Part shown: positions 25,583 through 34,615 of the stretch, in pieces
Position numbering within the stretch: the stretch's first letter is position 1
Layout: each line of letters opens with the position of its first letter
Source of the DNA: G013214665 sp964649815
GTDB lineage: Bacteria; Pseudomonadota; Alphaproteobacteria; Rhodobacterales; Rhodobacteraceae
Direction: 5' to 3'
DNA length: 45,670 bases
Assembly (NCBI GenBank): GCA_964649815.1
Contig: CAZYQC010000023.1
Location: 1 to 45,670, forward strand
The notes under the pieces: model-generated
The model's database searches: none
Seen by the model: only the letters and a program-made list of their open reading frames with translations
Told to the model about the DNA's origin: nothing
Position numbers and translations under genes: made by a program

Positions 25583-26328
25583 ATCAAACCCACCGCTTTG
25601 CGAATGTCGTCTTCGCGCAGCGATATCTCTTGGCCCAGAAACGCATCCGCCGCATCGGTGCACATCCAAACAAGTGTCTTGGCGGGCCAATCTGCCGGGA
25701 TGTGCACGGACCAATCAAGCTGGCTGACCGGGTTGATCCCGCTTGATTTGATCTCTTTTTGCATTTGCGTGGCGACCGTCCCTGGTGACAGGCCCATCGC
25801 CCGGATGCCCATTTCGGCATATTCCTTGTGCAAACAAGAGGTCAGCATCGCGGCCCCGGCCTTAGAGCTGCAATAGTGGCTCCAGGCCTCAACCGGGCCA
25901 TGCGCAGCGCCAGAGCTTACTGTGATGATGCTCCCACCGCCTGCGTCCATCATATGCGGCAAAACCGCGTGCATGCCGTAAAAAACGCCTTTTAGGTTGA
26001 TGTCGATGACCTGTCCCCAGGCCAGGGGGTCTGCTTGGTCCATCCGGGCGATCGGCTCGATCGCGCCAGCGTTGTTGATCAAAATGTCGACACTGCCAAA
26101 CGCCTCTTTCGCCGCAGCCACTGCACTGACCAAGTCGTCAGGATTGCTCACGTCGCATGTGCGCGCGAGCGCCTTGTCGCCCAATTCCGCGGCAAGCGCC
26201 TCAATTTCGGCACGCCCGCGTGCCAAAAGAAGAACATTCGCCCCGGCCGCCACGAAAGCCCGCGCAGCTTCTGCGCCAATACCGCGGCTTGCGCCGGTGA
26301 TGATCGCCGTTTTGTTCAAGAGGTCCAT
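25579..26328 (-). CDS. Short-chain dehydrogenase/reductase
   Basis: A classical SDR of 249 residues that oxidises or reduces a hydroxyl/carbonyl group with NAD(P)H. Motifs are TGASRGIGAEAARAF for the cofactor, CDVSN, NNAGAIEPI, and the catalytic VSSGAA...YCSSKAG Ser-Tyr-Lys set. The C-terminal half is unusual, with HIPADWPAKTLVWMCTDAADAFLGQEISL, so the substrate is not predictable. The ATG at 26328 is preferred to a GTG at 26337. It is translationally coupled to the enoyl-CoA hydratase-like gene and divergent from DUF2125. Confidence 0.92.
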   Translation of the reverse strand: MDLLNKTAIITGASRGIGAEAARAFVAAGANVLLLARGRAEIEALAAELGDKALARTCDVSNPDDLVSAVAAAKEAFGSVDILINNAGAIEPIARMDQADPLAWGQVIDINLKGVFYGMHAVLPHMMDAGGGSIITVSSGAAHGPVEAWSHYCSSKAGAAMLTSCLHKEYAEMGIRAMGLSPGTVATQMQKEIKSSGINPVSQLDWSVHIPADWPAKTLVWMCTDAADAFLGQEISLREDDIRKAVGLI

Positions 26329-26393
26329 CTGATCCACCCTTTTCTATCTCGCCGCCTGGCTGTTACTCTCAGTCAGCTAATACTGTGTCGGGC

Positions 26394-26414
26394 CAAGGTC
26401 CACCCGGACCCTTG
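26394..26414. repeat. Imperfect inverted repeat in SDR/DUF2125 divergent region
   Basis: CAAGGTCC (26394-26401), ACCC spacer, GGACC-CTTG (26406-26414, one extra C). It lies in the 142-nt divergent region, so an operator is possible. No clear -35/-10 pair was found. Confidence 0.35.
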
Positions 26415-26470
26415 ATCTGGATCGGCTCCATACCGACTTAGACGATATTCATGACGAAGGATAATTCACT

Positions 26471-28006
26471 ATGACCTCTTTTAAACGGCTCTCTACCCTG
26501 TCCTTTTCAGCCGTCATTCTTGGCACCGGCATCGCGCAGGCCGATGTGACCGCCTCTGGCGTGTGGGCCGACTGGAAAGACTACCTCACAGCCTTTGGTT
26601 ATGAGGTGACAGGCACAGAACGCCAATCCGGAGGCAGCTTATACGTCACCGACATCACGCTGACCGCGGACCTCGCGGACCAAGGCGTTGACGGAACCTT
26701 CGAAGTGACCGTTCCAGAATTCTCCTTCAACGAACGCGGCGATGGGACTGTGCAAATCGACGTGCCCACGATCTCGGTCATGGAAATCACGTCCTCTGCA
26801 GAAGGCGAAGACTTTACCGCCAAAGTGGAATACGCGCACACCGGTCTCGATATCATCGCCGCAGGGGATGCGGGCGCGATCACCTACACCTATGCCGCAC
26901 CTTCGGTCGCAGTACGGCTTGCTGGGCTGGCGGTTGAGGGCGAAACGATAGACCCCGACATAGCCCGAACCAGGGTCTCGTTTACTGACCTGGCTGGCAC
27001 GACATCCGTCACCGCTGGCGATCTGAGAGAGACGCGCCAGAACATGACGGCATCAGACGTCTCAATCGACGTGTTTTTCCAAGATCCTGAAAACGCGGAT
27101 GCGTCAGTGGATATGGACATCGACTTGTCTGGTGTCTCAACGCAAGGAACCAGCGCGATTCCGACAGGGCTGGACGCGGACGGCGATGTGAATGCAATGC
27201 TCGACGCTGGAATGGCTGTAGCTGGAACTCTGTCCTTCACCCAAGGCGAGGCCACCAGCACATTCAAGGACGAGGGCAACTCAGGCACATTCGGTGGCAC
27301 ATCTCAGGGCGGCTCTCTGGATTTCTCTATGTCTAGCAGCGGGTTGGTTTACGACCTCAAACAAGATCGTCAAACCTTCAATATGGTTATCTCTGACTTA
27401 CCCTTCCCGGTCAGCGCCGACATCGCGGAAAGTGGTTTGACGCTCCAGTTTCCTCTGAAAAAGGCCGAAGAAGCTCAGGATTTTGCCTTTGGCTTTCGCT
27501 TGTTGGACTTCACAATTTCAGATGCGATCTGGGGTCTCTTTGATCCGTCACGCCAACTCCCACGTGACCCGGCTTCACTGGAAATCGACCTTGCTGGAAA
27601 GGCCAACGTTCTCTTTGACTTTCTAGATCCGGCCACTGCCGCCGTTCTGGAAGACAGCGGTGCTATGCCAGGAGAGCTTGAAACCCTCACCCTCAACAGC
27701 CTTTTGTTGCGCGTCGCAGGTGCAGCGCTCACAGGGAATGGATCGTTTACGTTCAACAATGACGACACGTCCACCTTCGGCGGCTTCCCACGCCCAGAAG
27801 GCAAAGTCGACCTGGCGCTGAGCGGCGGTAACGGTCTTCTCGACAAGCTGGTTGGCATTGGCCTTTTGCCCGAAGATCAAGCAATGGGCGCGCGGATGAT
27901 GCTTGGCCTCTTTGCCCGGCCCGGAGATGGCCCCGACGCGCTGGTTTCAACCCTCGAAATCAACAAAGAGGGTCACGTTCTGGCCAATGGTCAGCGCATT
28001 CAATAG
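26471..28006 (+). CDS. DUF2125 protein (secreted)
   Basis: A 511-residue protein with a Sec signal (STLSFSAVILGTGIAQA) and no Cys, rich in Asp, Thr and Ser. It matches the alphaproteobacterial DUF2125 family: ASGVWADWKDYLTAFGYEVTG at the N-terminus, DFAFGFRLLDFTISDAIWGLFDP in the middle, and VDLALSGGNGLLDKLVGIGLL near the end. The beta-rich repeated pattern fits a periplasmic lipid- or membrane-facing fold, but function is unknown. GAAGGAT stands 8 nt before the ATG. A GC hairpin lies 25 nt after the stop. Confidence 0.88.
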   Translation: MTSFKRLSTLSFSAVILGTGIAQADVTASGVWADWKDYLTAFGYEVTGTERQSGGSLYVTDITLTADLADQGVDGTFEVTVPEFSFNERGDGTVQIDVPTISVMEITSSAEGEDFTAKVEYAHTGLDIIAAGDAGAITYTYAAPSVAVRLAGLAVEGETIDPDIARTRVSFTDLAGTTSVTAGDLRETRQNMTASDVSIDVFFQDPENADASVDMDIDLSGVSTQGTSAIPTGLDADGDVNAMLDAGMAVAGTLSFTQGEATSTFKDEGNSGTFGGTSQGGSLDFSMSSSGLVYDLKQDRQTFNMVISDLPFPVSADIAESGLTLQFPLKKAEEAQDFAFGFRLLDFTISDAIWGLFDPSRQLPRDPASLEIDLAGKANVLFDFLDPATAAVLEDSGAMPGELETLTLNSLLLRVAGAALTGNGSFTFNNDDTSTFGGFPRPEGKVDLALSGGNGLLDKLVGIGLLPEDQAMGARMMLGLFARPGDGPDALVSTLEINKEGHVLANGQRIQ

Positions 28007-28031
28007 CCGTAACAGCGCATACGCACACGCG

Positions 28032-28050
28032 GGCCCGCCAATGGCGGGCC
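28032..28050 (+). terminator. Hairpin after DUF2125 (weak terminator)
   Basis: An 8-bp perfect stem GGCCCGCC/GGCGGGCC (28032-28039 with 28043-28050), three-base loop. Only TT follows, so termination may be partial. Confidence 0.55.
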
Positions 28051-28127
28051 TTGCACGTTGATGCCCCCACGGCTACTTGATCGCGTCCCCTCTGCCCCGA
28101 TCTGCCCTTTTGTCCAAGAGTCCATTC

Positions 28128-29486
28128 ATGCCCCAATCTGCATCCCAGTCTCTGTCTGACCTCGCCGCCGCACTCTTGGATCACGCCAAGAAAAACGGCG
28201 CTGATGCCGCTGATGCGATGGTCGTGAATGGCACCTCAGTCTCCATTGACGTGCGCGACGGCGCATTGGAACAGGCCGAGCGATCAGAGGCGATTGACCT
28301 GGGCCTGCGTGTTTTCGTCGGTCAGCGGCAGGCCGTTGTTTCATCCTCGGACGCATCGCCAGCGACGCTGGCCACGATGGCCGAACGCGCGGTCGCAATG
28401 GCAAAGGAGGCCCCCGAAGACCCGCATGCCGGTCTTGCCGACCCTTCACAAATCGCAACCACTTGGGACGTTGATGCGCTTGAACTGATGGATCATGCCG
28501 AACCTCCCAGCCCCCAATCGCTGCAAGATGCGGCATTGGCCGGAGAGGCCGCCGCGCGGTCGGTGGCTGGTGTAACCCAAGTTCAGCAAGCCAGCGCCGC
28601 CTATGGCGCCCGCCGGTTTCACCTTGCCGCGACCAACGGATTTTCCGGCGGATACGCCCGAACAGACATTGGCCACAGCGTTGTGGCAATTGCGGGTACA
28701 GGAACCGGCATGGAACGCGACTATAGCGGTGACAGCCGCATCTTTCGCACAGACCTCAGATCTCCAGAAGAGATCGGGGTCGAGGCAGGCGAACGCGCGA
28801 TTGGGCGTTTGGACGCGCGCAAACCGCCCACCGGCACATATCCCGTCCTGTTCGACGAACGCATCTCGGGCAGCCTGATTGGCCACATCCTAAGCGCCAT
28901 CAACGGCAACAGCATTGCGCGCGGCGCCTCTTGGCTGCGCGATGCGATGGGCACCCAGATTTTGCCATCCGGCCTGTCTTTGATCGAAGACCCGCTGCGC
29001 CCACGCGCGGCGGGCAGCCGACCTTTTGATGGCGAAGGCCTCGCCACGCAAGAACGTGCCTTGGTGGAGGATGGTGTACTCGCCGGTTGGGTCTTGGATT
29101 TGGCAACGGCCCGGAAACTGGGCCTCGCGTCGACAGGAAACGCCGCACGCGGCACCTCGGCGCCGCCGTCTCCTGCATCTTGGAATGTCGCCCTTACCCA
29201 AGGCGACGCAAGCCGCGAGGATTTGCTCAAGGATATGGGGACGGGCCTTTTGGTGACGTCGATGATTGGCTCGACCATCAATCCCAATACCGGCGATTAT
29301 TCCCGAGGCGCTGCGGGATATTGGGTTGAAAACGGCGCCATTGCCTATCCGGTCAACGAATGCACCGTCGCAGGCAACTTGAAAGAGATGTGCCGCAACT
29401 TGGTTCCTGCAAATGACGCGCGTCCGTGGGTCTCTCGGGTTGTGCCGTCCTTGCTGGTTCCGGGGATGACCCTTGCCGGCGCATGA
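28128..29486 (+). CDS. pmbA: PmbA/TldE-family metalloprotease-related protein
   Basis: A 452-residue protein of the TldD/PmbA family, which forms a heterodimeric protease that matures microcin B17 and degrades antitoxin CcdA; in non-producers it likely trims unfolded or modified peptides. Marks are GLRVFVGQRQAVVSSSD, GSLIGHILSAINGNSIARGASWLRD and the family C-terminus NPNTGDYSRGAAGYWVENG with the TNVxxxGxxE-like replacement expected in PmbA. As in other PmbA proteins, the HExxxH metal motif of TldD is absent, so it needs a TldD partner encoded elsewhere. The ATG at 28128 gives MPQSASQSLSDL. The next gene starts inside its 3' end. Confidence 0.9.
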   Translation: MPQSASQSLSDLAAALLDHAKKNGADAADAMVVNGTSVSIDVRDGALEQAERSEAIDLGLRVFVGQRQAVVSSSDASPATLATMAERAVAMAKEAPEDPHAGLADPSQIATTWDVDALELMDHAEPPSPQSLQDAALAGEAAARSVAGVTQVQQASAAYGARRFHLAATNGFSGGYARTDIGHSVVAIAGTGTGMERDYSGDSRIFRTDLRSPEEIGVEAGERAIGRLDARKPPTGTYPVLFDERISGSLIGHILSAINGNSIARGASWLRDAMGTQILPSGLSLIEDPLRPRAAGSRPFDGEGLATQERALVEDGVLAGWVLDLATARKLGLASTGNAARGTSAPPSPASWNVALTQGDASREDLLKDMGTGLLVTSMIGSTINPNTGDYSRGAAGYWVENGAIAYPVNECTVAGNLKEMCRNLVPANDARPWVSRVVPSLLVPGMTLAGA

Positions 29487-30261
29487 TCTTCCCCTCTTGG
29501 TCGATGCAATCCGCATCGCCGGGCGCGTCGCCCGCAGCTTTACCGGCAAAACCGCCCGGCGCTGGGACAAACCCGGCGGCGCAGGGCCGGTCACCGAAGC
29601 CGACCTGGCCGTGGACAAAGCCCTATCCACAACGCTGAGAACCGCGCGCCCAGATTACGGATGGCTTAGCGAAGAAACCGAAGACACCGCAGACCGCCTA
29701 TCGGCAGACACTGTCTTTGTCGTCGATCCCATCGACGGCACCCGCAGCTTTGTCGAAGGTGCGCGGACCTGGGCGATTTCGGTCGCCGTGGCGCATCACG
29801 GCTGCGTCACAGCCGCTGCGATCTACCTGCCTATGCGGGATTTTCTGTATACGGCTGCGCTTGGCAAGGGTGCTTGGCTGAACAGCAGCCCAATGACCGT
29901 CAGCGCCCAAAACACATTGCGCCAATCGCAATTGCTGGCCGCGCGTCCCATTCTGCAACCCAGCATTTGGAAAGGCGGGATGCCTGCCTTTGAGCGCCAC
30001 TACCGCCCCTCTTTGGCGTATCGGTTGTCGCTCGTTGCGCAAGGCCGCTTTGACGGCATGCTGACCCTGCGCCCAACTTGGGAATGGGACATCGCCGCAG
30101 GCGCTTTGATCGTGACCGAAGCAGGCGGGACAGTCTCTGATCGCAACGGCGCCCCGTTGGTCTTCAACAACGCGAAACCGCACATTAACGGGATCGTCGC
30201 CGCAGCCCCAAAAGTGCATGCCGAAACGGTCGCCGCTTTGAAACCGGTCGCCCAAGCTTGA
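29473..30261 (+). CDS. Inositol monophosphatase family phosphatase
   Basis: A 262-residue Mg-dependent, lithium-sensitive phosphatase fold. Metal-site motifs are visible: GPVTEADLAVDKAL, LSEETED with the Glu, VDPIDGTRSFVEG and EWDIAAGALIVTEAGG. This family includes inositol-1-phosphatase, CysQ (PAP phosphatase) and HisN; the sequence does not decide, though CysQ-like use in sulfur metabolism is common in roseobacters. A TTG start at 29473 with GGGGAT 7 nt upstream overlaps the pmbA end by 14 nt, which suggests coupling. Confidence 0.88.
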   Translation: MPAHDLPLLVDAIRIAGRVARSFTGKTARRWDKPGGAGPVTEADLAVDKALSTTLRTARPDYGWLSEETEDTADRLSADTVFVVDPIDGTRSFVEGARTWAISVAVAHHGCVTAAAIYLPMRDFLYTAALGKGAWLNSSPMTVSAQNTLRQSQLLAARPILQPSIWKGGMPAFERHYRPSLAYRLSLVAQGRFDGMLTLRPTWEWDIAAGALIVTEAGGTVSDRNGAPLVFNNAKPHINGIVAAAPKVHAETVAALKPVAQA

Positions 30262-30320
30262 CGCACGCGACGATGTGCGCAAAATCTGAATAATCACGCG
30301 ATTTTATCATGGGAAGCCAC

Positions 30321-30563
30321 ATGACACAGCGCCTGCATCTCGTCTTTGGAGGCGAGCTTGTGAAACCGACATCTACGGTCTTCAAAGACGTCAACGACCT
30401 GCATGTCGTAGGCATCTTCCCGGATTATCAATCGGCTTATGACGCCTGGAAATCCGAAGCGCAGCGCACTGTGGATAACGCCCACATGCGCTATTTCATT
30501 GCGCATCTGCACCGCCTCCGCGACGAAGAAAACGCGGCGACACCGACGGAGGAATTGGGCTGA
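30321..30563 (+). CDS. DUF4170 small protein
   Basis: An 80-residue cytoplasmic protein: MTQRLHLVFGGELVKP, VGIFPDYQSAYDAWKSEAQ, and DNAHMRYFIAHLHRL. This pattern is the alphaproteobacterial DUF4170 family, usually encoded next to waaA and lpxK, but of unknown function. The ATG at 30321 has GGAAG just upstream; an ATG at 30309 would add four residues. GGAGGA near its 3' end lies before the waaA-like frame. Confidence 0.88.
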   Translation: MTQRLHLVFGGELVKPTSTVFKDVNDLHVVGIFPDYQSAYDAWKSEAQRTVDNAHMRYFIAHLHRLRDEENAATPTEELG

Positions 30564-30589
30564 AACAGAGCGTCCGCGGCTCACTGGGA

Positions 30590-31807
30590 TTGGCAGCCTA
30601 CCGGGCGCTCACGCGGCGCGGCGCCGCGCCTGCCTTTGTGCCAAACGCAGACCGGCCCGCTGGTGAACTGGTCTGGCTCAATCTGGTGGATCCCAAACAA
30701 GGGCGCGCAGTCGTCGATCTTGCCGCGCGCCTGATCCATGCGCGACCTGATCTATCGGTGCTCGTGACGATGCCAGAAGAGGTCTATGCCGATCGCGACC
30801 GGCTTGGCCCGCCCAACCCCGACGTCTATTTGCGGCCTGTTCCAAACGAACATCCCGAACATATCGCGCGGTTTCTCGATCATTGGCGGCCCGACATGCT
30901 GATTTGGGTATGGGGCGGATTGCGGCCGAACCTTATTCTCGACACCCAAAAACGCGGCATCCCATTGATTTTGATCGACGCAGGCAAAGACGGCTTTGAC
31001 AGCCGCCGTGATCGATGGCTGCCCGAGGTTCCGCGCCAAGTCATCGCCGCCTTTGATTCCGTGCTGGCCCGCTCACAACCGGCGCATGCACGACTTGCCC
31101 ATCTGGGCCAACCTGCCCGATCCATCGAAATGACGGCCCCCCTGCTGCCCACGGGTCAGGCGCTTCCCGTGAACGAAGCCGATCTGGACGAGGTCTGCGA
31201 TATGCTCAGCGGCCGTCCTATCTGGCTGGCTGCGCATGTGTCCGAAGGCGAAGTGCCTGCGATCATGAACGCCAACCGCCGTGCTTTGCGCCTGTCGCAC
31301 CGCCTGTTGCTGATCGCGCAGTGCGACAGCCAAGCCGCCGCCCAGACCCTCAAAGAGATGTGCGCCCACGACAGGCTGCGCTGCGCTGTCTGGAGTGACG
31401 GCGACATCGCCGACGATGGCACCCAGGTCATTATTGCCGACGAACCGGATGCAATGGGCCTATGGTACCGTGTGGCTCCGGTTGCCTTTCTGGGTCAAAG
31501 CCTGGTCAACAACGGCATCGGAACTGATCCCTACGCAGCTGCGTCCTTGGGAACGGCAATTCTCTATGGCCCCCATGTCGGCGGCTATCTTGCGGCCTAT
31601 TCTCGGCTCGCAAATGCCGGCGCCGCCCGCATCGTGAAAGATGGCGAAACATTGGGTGATGCGGTCTCGCAACTGATCGCGCCTGACCTCGCAGCCAGCA
31701 TGGCAATGGCCGGTTGGGACACGATCACCGAAGGGGCGGCTGTGGTCGATCGGGTCACCGACCTGATGCACAACGCGCTCGACCAACGCGCAGGATCGGC
31801 CCGGTAA
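30590..31807 (+). CDS. waaA: Divergent WaaA/KdtA-like Kdo transferase
   Basis: A 405-residue GT-B glycosyltransferase with the WaaA N-terminal fold, by pattern and context the enzyme that adds Kdo to lipid IV-A. Recognisable parts are the WVWGGLRPNLIL segment (matching the ExELWPNLL position), GIPLILIDAG, LAAHVSEGEVPAI and GQSLVNNGIGTDPYAAASLGTAILYGPHVGGY. The usual HAxSVGE loop with the catalytic Glu reads NLVDPKQ here, so Gln37 replaces the Glu. TTG 30590 is the first standard start; a CTG at 30560, 6 nt after GGAGGA and overlapping the DUF4170 stop, may be the real one. Its stop overlaps lpxK (TAATG). Confidence 0.75.
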   Translation: MAAYRALTRRGAAPAFVPNADRPAGELVWLNLVDPKQGRAVVDLAARLIHARPDLSVLVTMPEEVYADRDRLGPPNPDVYLRPVPNEHPEHIARFLDHWRPDMLIWVWGGLRPNLILDTQKRGIPLILIDAGKDGFDSRRDRWLPEVPRQVIAAFDSVLARSQPAHARLAHLGQPARSIEMTAPLLPTGQALPVNEADLDEVCDMLSGRPIWLAAHVSEGEVPAIMNANRRALRLSHRLLLIAQCDSQAAAQTLKEMCAHDRLRCAVWSDGDIADDGTQVIIADEPDAMGLWYRVAPVAFLGQSLVNNGIGTDPYAAASLGTAILYGPHVGGYLAAYSRLANAGAARIVKDGETLGDAVSQLIAPDLAASMAMAGWDTITEGAAVVDRVTDLMHNALDQRAGSAR

Positions 31808-32802
31808 TGCGCGCACCTGGCTTTTGGAACCGTCCGCCTGACGATCCAGGACTTTGGCCCAGGCTTCTCACGCCTATCGGTGCACTTTATGCCAATGCAA
31901 CCGCCCGCCGCCTCCGCACAGGCGCGCGCGCGAAAATGCCCGTACCGATCATCTGTGTCGGCAATCTGAACGCAGGTGGTGTCGGCAAGACGCCAACCGT
32001 GATTTGGGTCGTCGACCAATTGCGCGGGCTCTTTCTAACGCCGCACGTGGTTAGCCGCGGTTATGGCGGATCCCAGGTTGACCCGCTGCTGGTCGATCCA
32101 AACCGCCACAACGCGGCACGTGTGGGCGACGAACCCCTCTTGCTGTCGGCGTTCGCGGATGTCTGGGTGTCCAAAGACCGCCGCGCAGGAATCGAAACCG
32201 CGATCAAAGCGGGCGCCCAAGCCATCGTGCTGGACGATGGCTTTCAACACGCGGCAATCGCCTATGATGCAAGCATCGTCGTTGTCGACGCCGAGGTCGG
32301 CTTTGGCAATGCCCGGTGCATACCCGCCGGGCCATTGCGCGAGCCCGTCGACGTGGGTCTCAGCCGGGCCGACGCAATCCTCAGCATCGGCCCAGACCAG
32401 GCGCAAAGCCAGTTCCGCGCCACCTATGCCCTGCCAACCGCGTTGCCTCATGCAACAGGCACGTTAAACCCGTTGCAAACCGGGATGGATTGGGCCGGCA
32501 TGCGCGCGCTTGCCTTCGCGGGCATTGGACGCCCGGACAAGTTCTTTCACACCCTGAAAGACTTAGGCGCGACCCTTGTGCGCGCCGAGGCGCTTGGCGA
32601 TCACGAACGTCTGTCTCCGGCCCTTCTCACGAGATTGGAAACCGAAGCCCGCGCAAAGCGCGCCCAACTCGTGACCACTGAAAAAGACGCCGCAAGGCTG
32701 CCGCCATCGTTTCGCGGCAAGGTCATCACCTTGCCTGTGCGGCTTTCGCTGCCGGACGACAACCCGTTGACGCCCTTGCTGAAACAAGCCATCGAGGGGT
32801 GA
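31807..32802 (+). CDS. lpxK: Tetraacyldisaccharide 4'-kinase LpxK
   Basis: The lipid A pathway kinase that phosphorylates the 4' position of the tetraacyldisaccharide at the inner membrane. The 331-residue protein starts MRAPGFWNRPPDDP and carries the P-loop in CVGNLNAGGVGKTPTVIWV, then SRGYGG, GDEPLLL and DDGFQHAAI, which is the LpxK set including the DDGFQ loop. The C-terminal TTEKDAARLP is also typical. Its ATG overlaps the waaA stop (TAATG). Converges with paaK, 16 nt away. Confidence 0.95.
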   Translation: MRAPGFWNRPPDDPGLWPRLLTPIGALYANATARRLRTGARAKMPVPIICVGNLNAGGVGKTPTVIWVVDQLRGLFLTPHVVSRGYGGSQVDPLLVDPNRHNAARVGDEPLLLSAFADVWVSKDRRAGIETAIKAGAQAIVLDDGFQHAAIAYDASIVVVDAEVGFGNARCIPAGPLREPVDVGLSRADAILSIGPDQAQSQFRATYALPTALPHATGTLNPLQTGMDWAGMRALAFAGIGRPDKFFHTLKDLGATLVRAEALGDHERLSPALLTRLETEARAKRAQLVTTEKDAARLPPSFRGKVITLPVRLSLPDDNPLTPLLKQAIEG

Positions 32803-32818
32803 TCTGTTCCGGCCGGCC

Positions 32819-34123
32819 TTAGCCGCGCTTGTCGACAATTCGAACCGCTTTGCCTTCTGACCGCGCAACCCCACCCGGCTGTGCGACGTCGACCGTCACC
32901 GAAATCCCAATCGTCTGCTTGATCTGACCCGCCAAAGCCTTGGCCGCCGTCGATCGCGCCTCTTCCGCCGCCGCATCCGGTGCCGCCTCGCACAAGACAC
33001 GCATCTGGTCCATCCGGTCCGGCTTGGTCAGCTCGATCTGGAAATGCGGCGCCAATCCTGGCGTCGCCATCAGGCATTCTTCGATCTGCGTCGGAAAGAC
33101 GTTCACGCCCCGCAGAATGATCATGTCATCCGACCGCCCCGTGACCTTTTCCATCCGCCGCATCATCCGCGCTGTCCCCGGCATCAGCTTGGTCAGATCG
33201 CGTGTGCGATACCTGATGATGGGAAACGCCTCCTTGGTGAGAGAGGTAAAGACCAACTCGCCCTGCTCACCATCCTCGACAACTTCGCCCGTCGCCGGAT
33301 CAATGATCTCGGGATAAAAATGATCCTCCCAGATATGCAGGCCGTCTTTGGTCTCGACGCATTCATTCGCGACACCAGGCCCCATAACCTCGCTAAGGCC
33401 ATAAATGTCCACAGCGTGCATATCGAACGCATCTTCGATCTCGCGCCGCATCGCATTGGTCCAAGGTTCCGCGCCAAAAATGCCCACCTCCAGCGACGAT
33501 GCCCGGGGATCAAGCCCTTGAGCCGCGAACTCGTCCAGGACGCTCAGGGCGTAAGACGGCGTGACCGTGATCCCCTTTGGCTTGAAATCCGTGATCAAAC
33601 GCACCTGCCGGGGCGTCATACCCCCCGATATCGGAACCGTCGTCAAACCCAGCGCATCTGCACCCAGATGAATGCCCAAACCGCCTGTGAACAGGCCATA
33701 GCCATAAGCGTTGTGCAGCAAATCACCCCGGCGCAAACCCGACGCACGCAGCGACCGCGCCACCACAGCGCCCCAGTTCTGCAGATCGGTTTCCGTATAG
33801 CCAACAACCGTCGGCTGCCCCGTCGTCCCCGAGCTGGCATGGATCCGCGCCACCTGCTCTCGCGGCACCGCAAACATGCCAAAGGGATAATTGTCTCGCA
33901 AATCTTGTTTGACGGTGAACGGGAAGGAGGCCAGGTCCGACAAAGACTTGAGGTCACTGGGATGCACACCCGCTGCATCAAAGGATGCTTTGTAGAACGG
34001 AACGTTTTCATACGCATGGGCCAGTGACCACTTCATGCGCTCAAGCTGAAGCGCCGAAATTTCGTCCCGGCTCGCGATTTCAATCGCATCCAATTCAGAA
34101 CGCGCTGGCGTCAGGTCCTTCAT
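32819..34123 (-). CDS. paaK: Phenylacetate-CoA ligase PaaK
   Basis: An AMP-forming ligase that activates phenylacetate to phenylacetyl-CoA, the first step of aerobic phenylacetate breakdown. The 434-residue protein has the ANL P-loop HASSGTTGQPTVVGYT (about 95-110), the A5 region DIYGLSEVMGPG, YRTRDLT, and the PaaK-type C-terminal lid GRSDDMIILRGVNVFPTQIE. Length is that of PaaK, shorter than general acyl-CoA synthetases. It lies 12 nt after paaI on the same strand; the ring-epoxidase genes paaABCDE are not in the window. Confidence 0.95.
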   Translation of the reverse strand: MKDLTPARSELDAIEIASRDEISALQLERMKWSLAHAYENVPFYKASFDAAGVHPSDLKSLSDLASFPFTVKQDLRDNYPFGMFAVPREQVARIHASSGTTGQPTVVGYTETDLQNWGAVVARSLRASGLRRGDLLHNAYGYGLFTGGLGIHLGADALGLTTVPISGGMTPRQVRLITDFKPKGITVTPSYALSVLDEFAAQGLDPRASSLEVGIFGAEPWTNAMRREIEDAFDMHAVDIYGLSEVMGPGVANECVETKDGLHIWEDHFYPEIIDPATGEVVEDGEQGELVFTSLTKEAFPIIRYRTRDLTKLMPGTARMMRRMEKVTGRSDDMIILRGVNVFPTQIEECLMATPGLAPHFQIELTKPDRMDQMRVLCEAAPDAAAEEARSTAAKALAGQIKQTIGISVTVDVAQPGGVARSEGKAVRIVDKRG

Positions 34124-34135
34124 TGATTTCCCCCC

Positions 34136-34573
34136 TTAGACACCTTCTTCGAAATGATGGCCTGCGATCGTGCGCGACAGCCCACGGAACGTGGCGACCA
34201 GACGACCGTCACCGCCTTTGACCATGACGTCATATACGCCGGACCGCCCGCTGAGCGAAATTTCTTGCGCATACGCGACCAAAACCTCGCCCGGTCGGCC
34301 CGGCATCACATAGGTGATCTGGTTTTGCTGCGCGACCGTGACCCGGTTGTAGCTGTTGCACGCAAAGGCAAATGCGCTGTCGGCAAGTGTAAAGATAAAT
34401 CCGCCGTGACAGATGCCGTGCCCGTTGATCATGTCCGGCCGCACAACCATCGACAACTGCGCCCATCCGGGCCCAACATCATCGATCCGCGCGCCGATCC
34501 CTTGCGAAGCTGCATCGCGGGCCATCATCAGCCGAGCACATTTTTGGGCAACTTCTTTGGGCGTCATGGTCAT
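34136..34573 (-). CDS. paaI: Hydroxyphenylacetyl-CoA thioesterase PaaI
   Basis: A 145-residue hotdog-fold thioesterase. The substrate loop NGHGICHGGFIFTLADSAFAFA contains the catalytic Asp and the HGG motif of the PaaI branch, and SGRSGVYDVMVKGGDGRLVATFRGLSR closes the fold. In phenylacetate degradation it removes dead-end CoA esters. It precedes paaK by 12 nt and both are probably one transcript. Two start codons (34573 and 34567) are possible. The region upstream holds a dyad and a promoter for the divergent DUF2794 gene. Confidence 0.92.
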   Translation of the reverse strand: MTMTPKEVAQKCARLMMARDAASQGIGARIDDVGPGWAQLSMVVRPDMINGHGICHGGFIFTLADSAFAFACNSYNRVTVAQQNQITYVMPGRPGEVLVAYAQEISLSGRSGVYDVMVKGGDGRLVATFRGLSRTIAGHHFEEGV

Positions 34574-34585
34574 TATGTTTCACTT

Positions 34586-34615
34586 TTGGCAAGCATGGCA
34601 CAACTTTTGTAACAT
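34586..34615 (+). promoter_or_regulatory. Candidate sigma70 promoter for the DUF2794 gene
   Basis: TTGGCA (34586-34591), 18-nt spacer, TAACAT (34610-34615) in the region between divergent paaI and DUF2794. Matches are 5/6 and 4/6. Prediction only. Confidence 0.35.
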
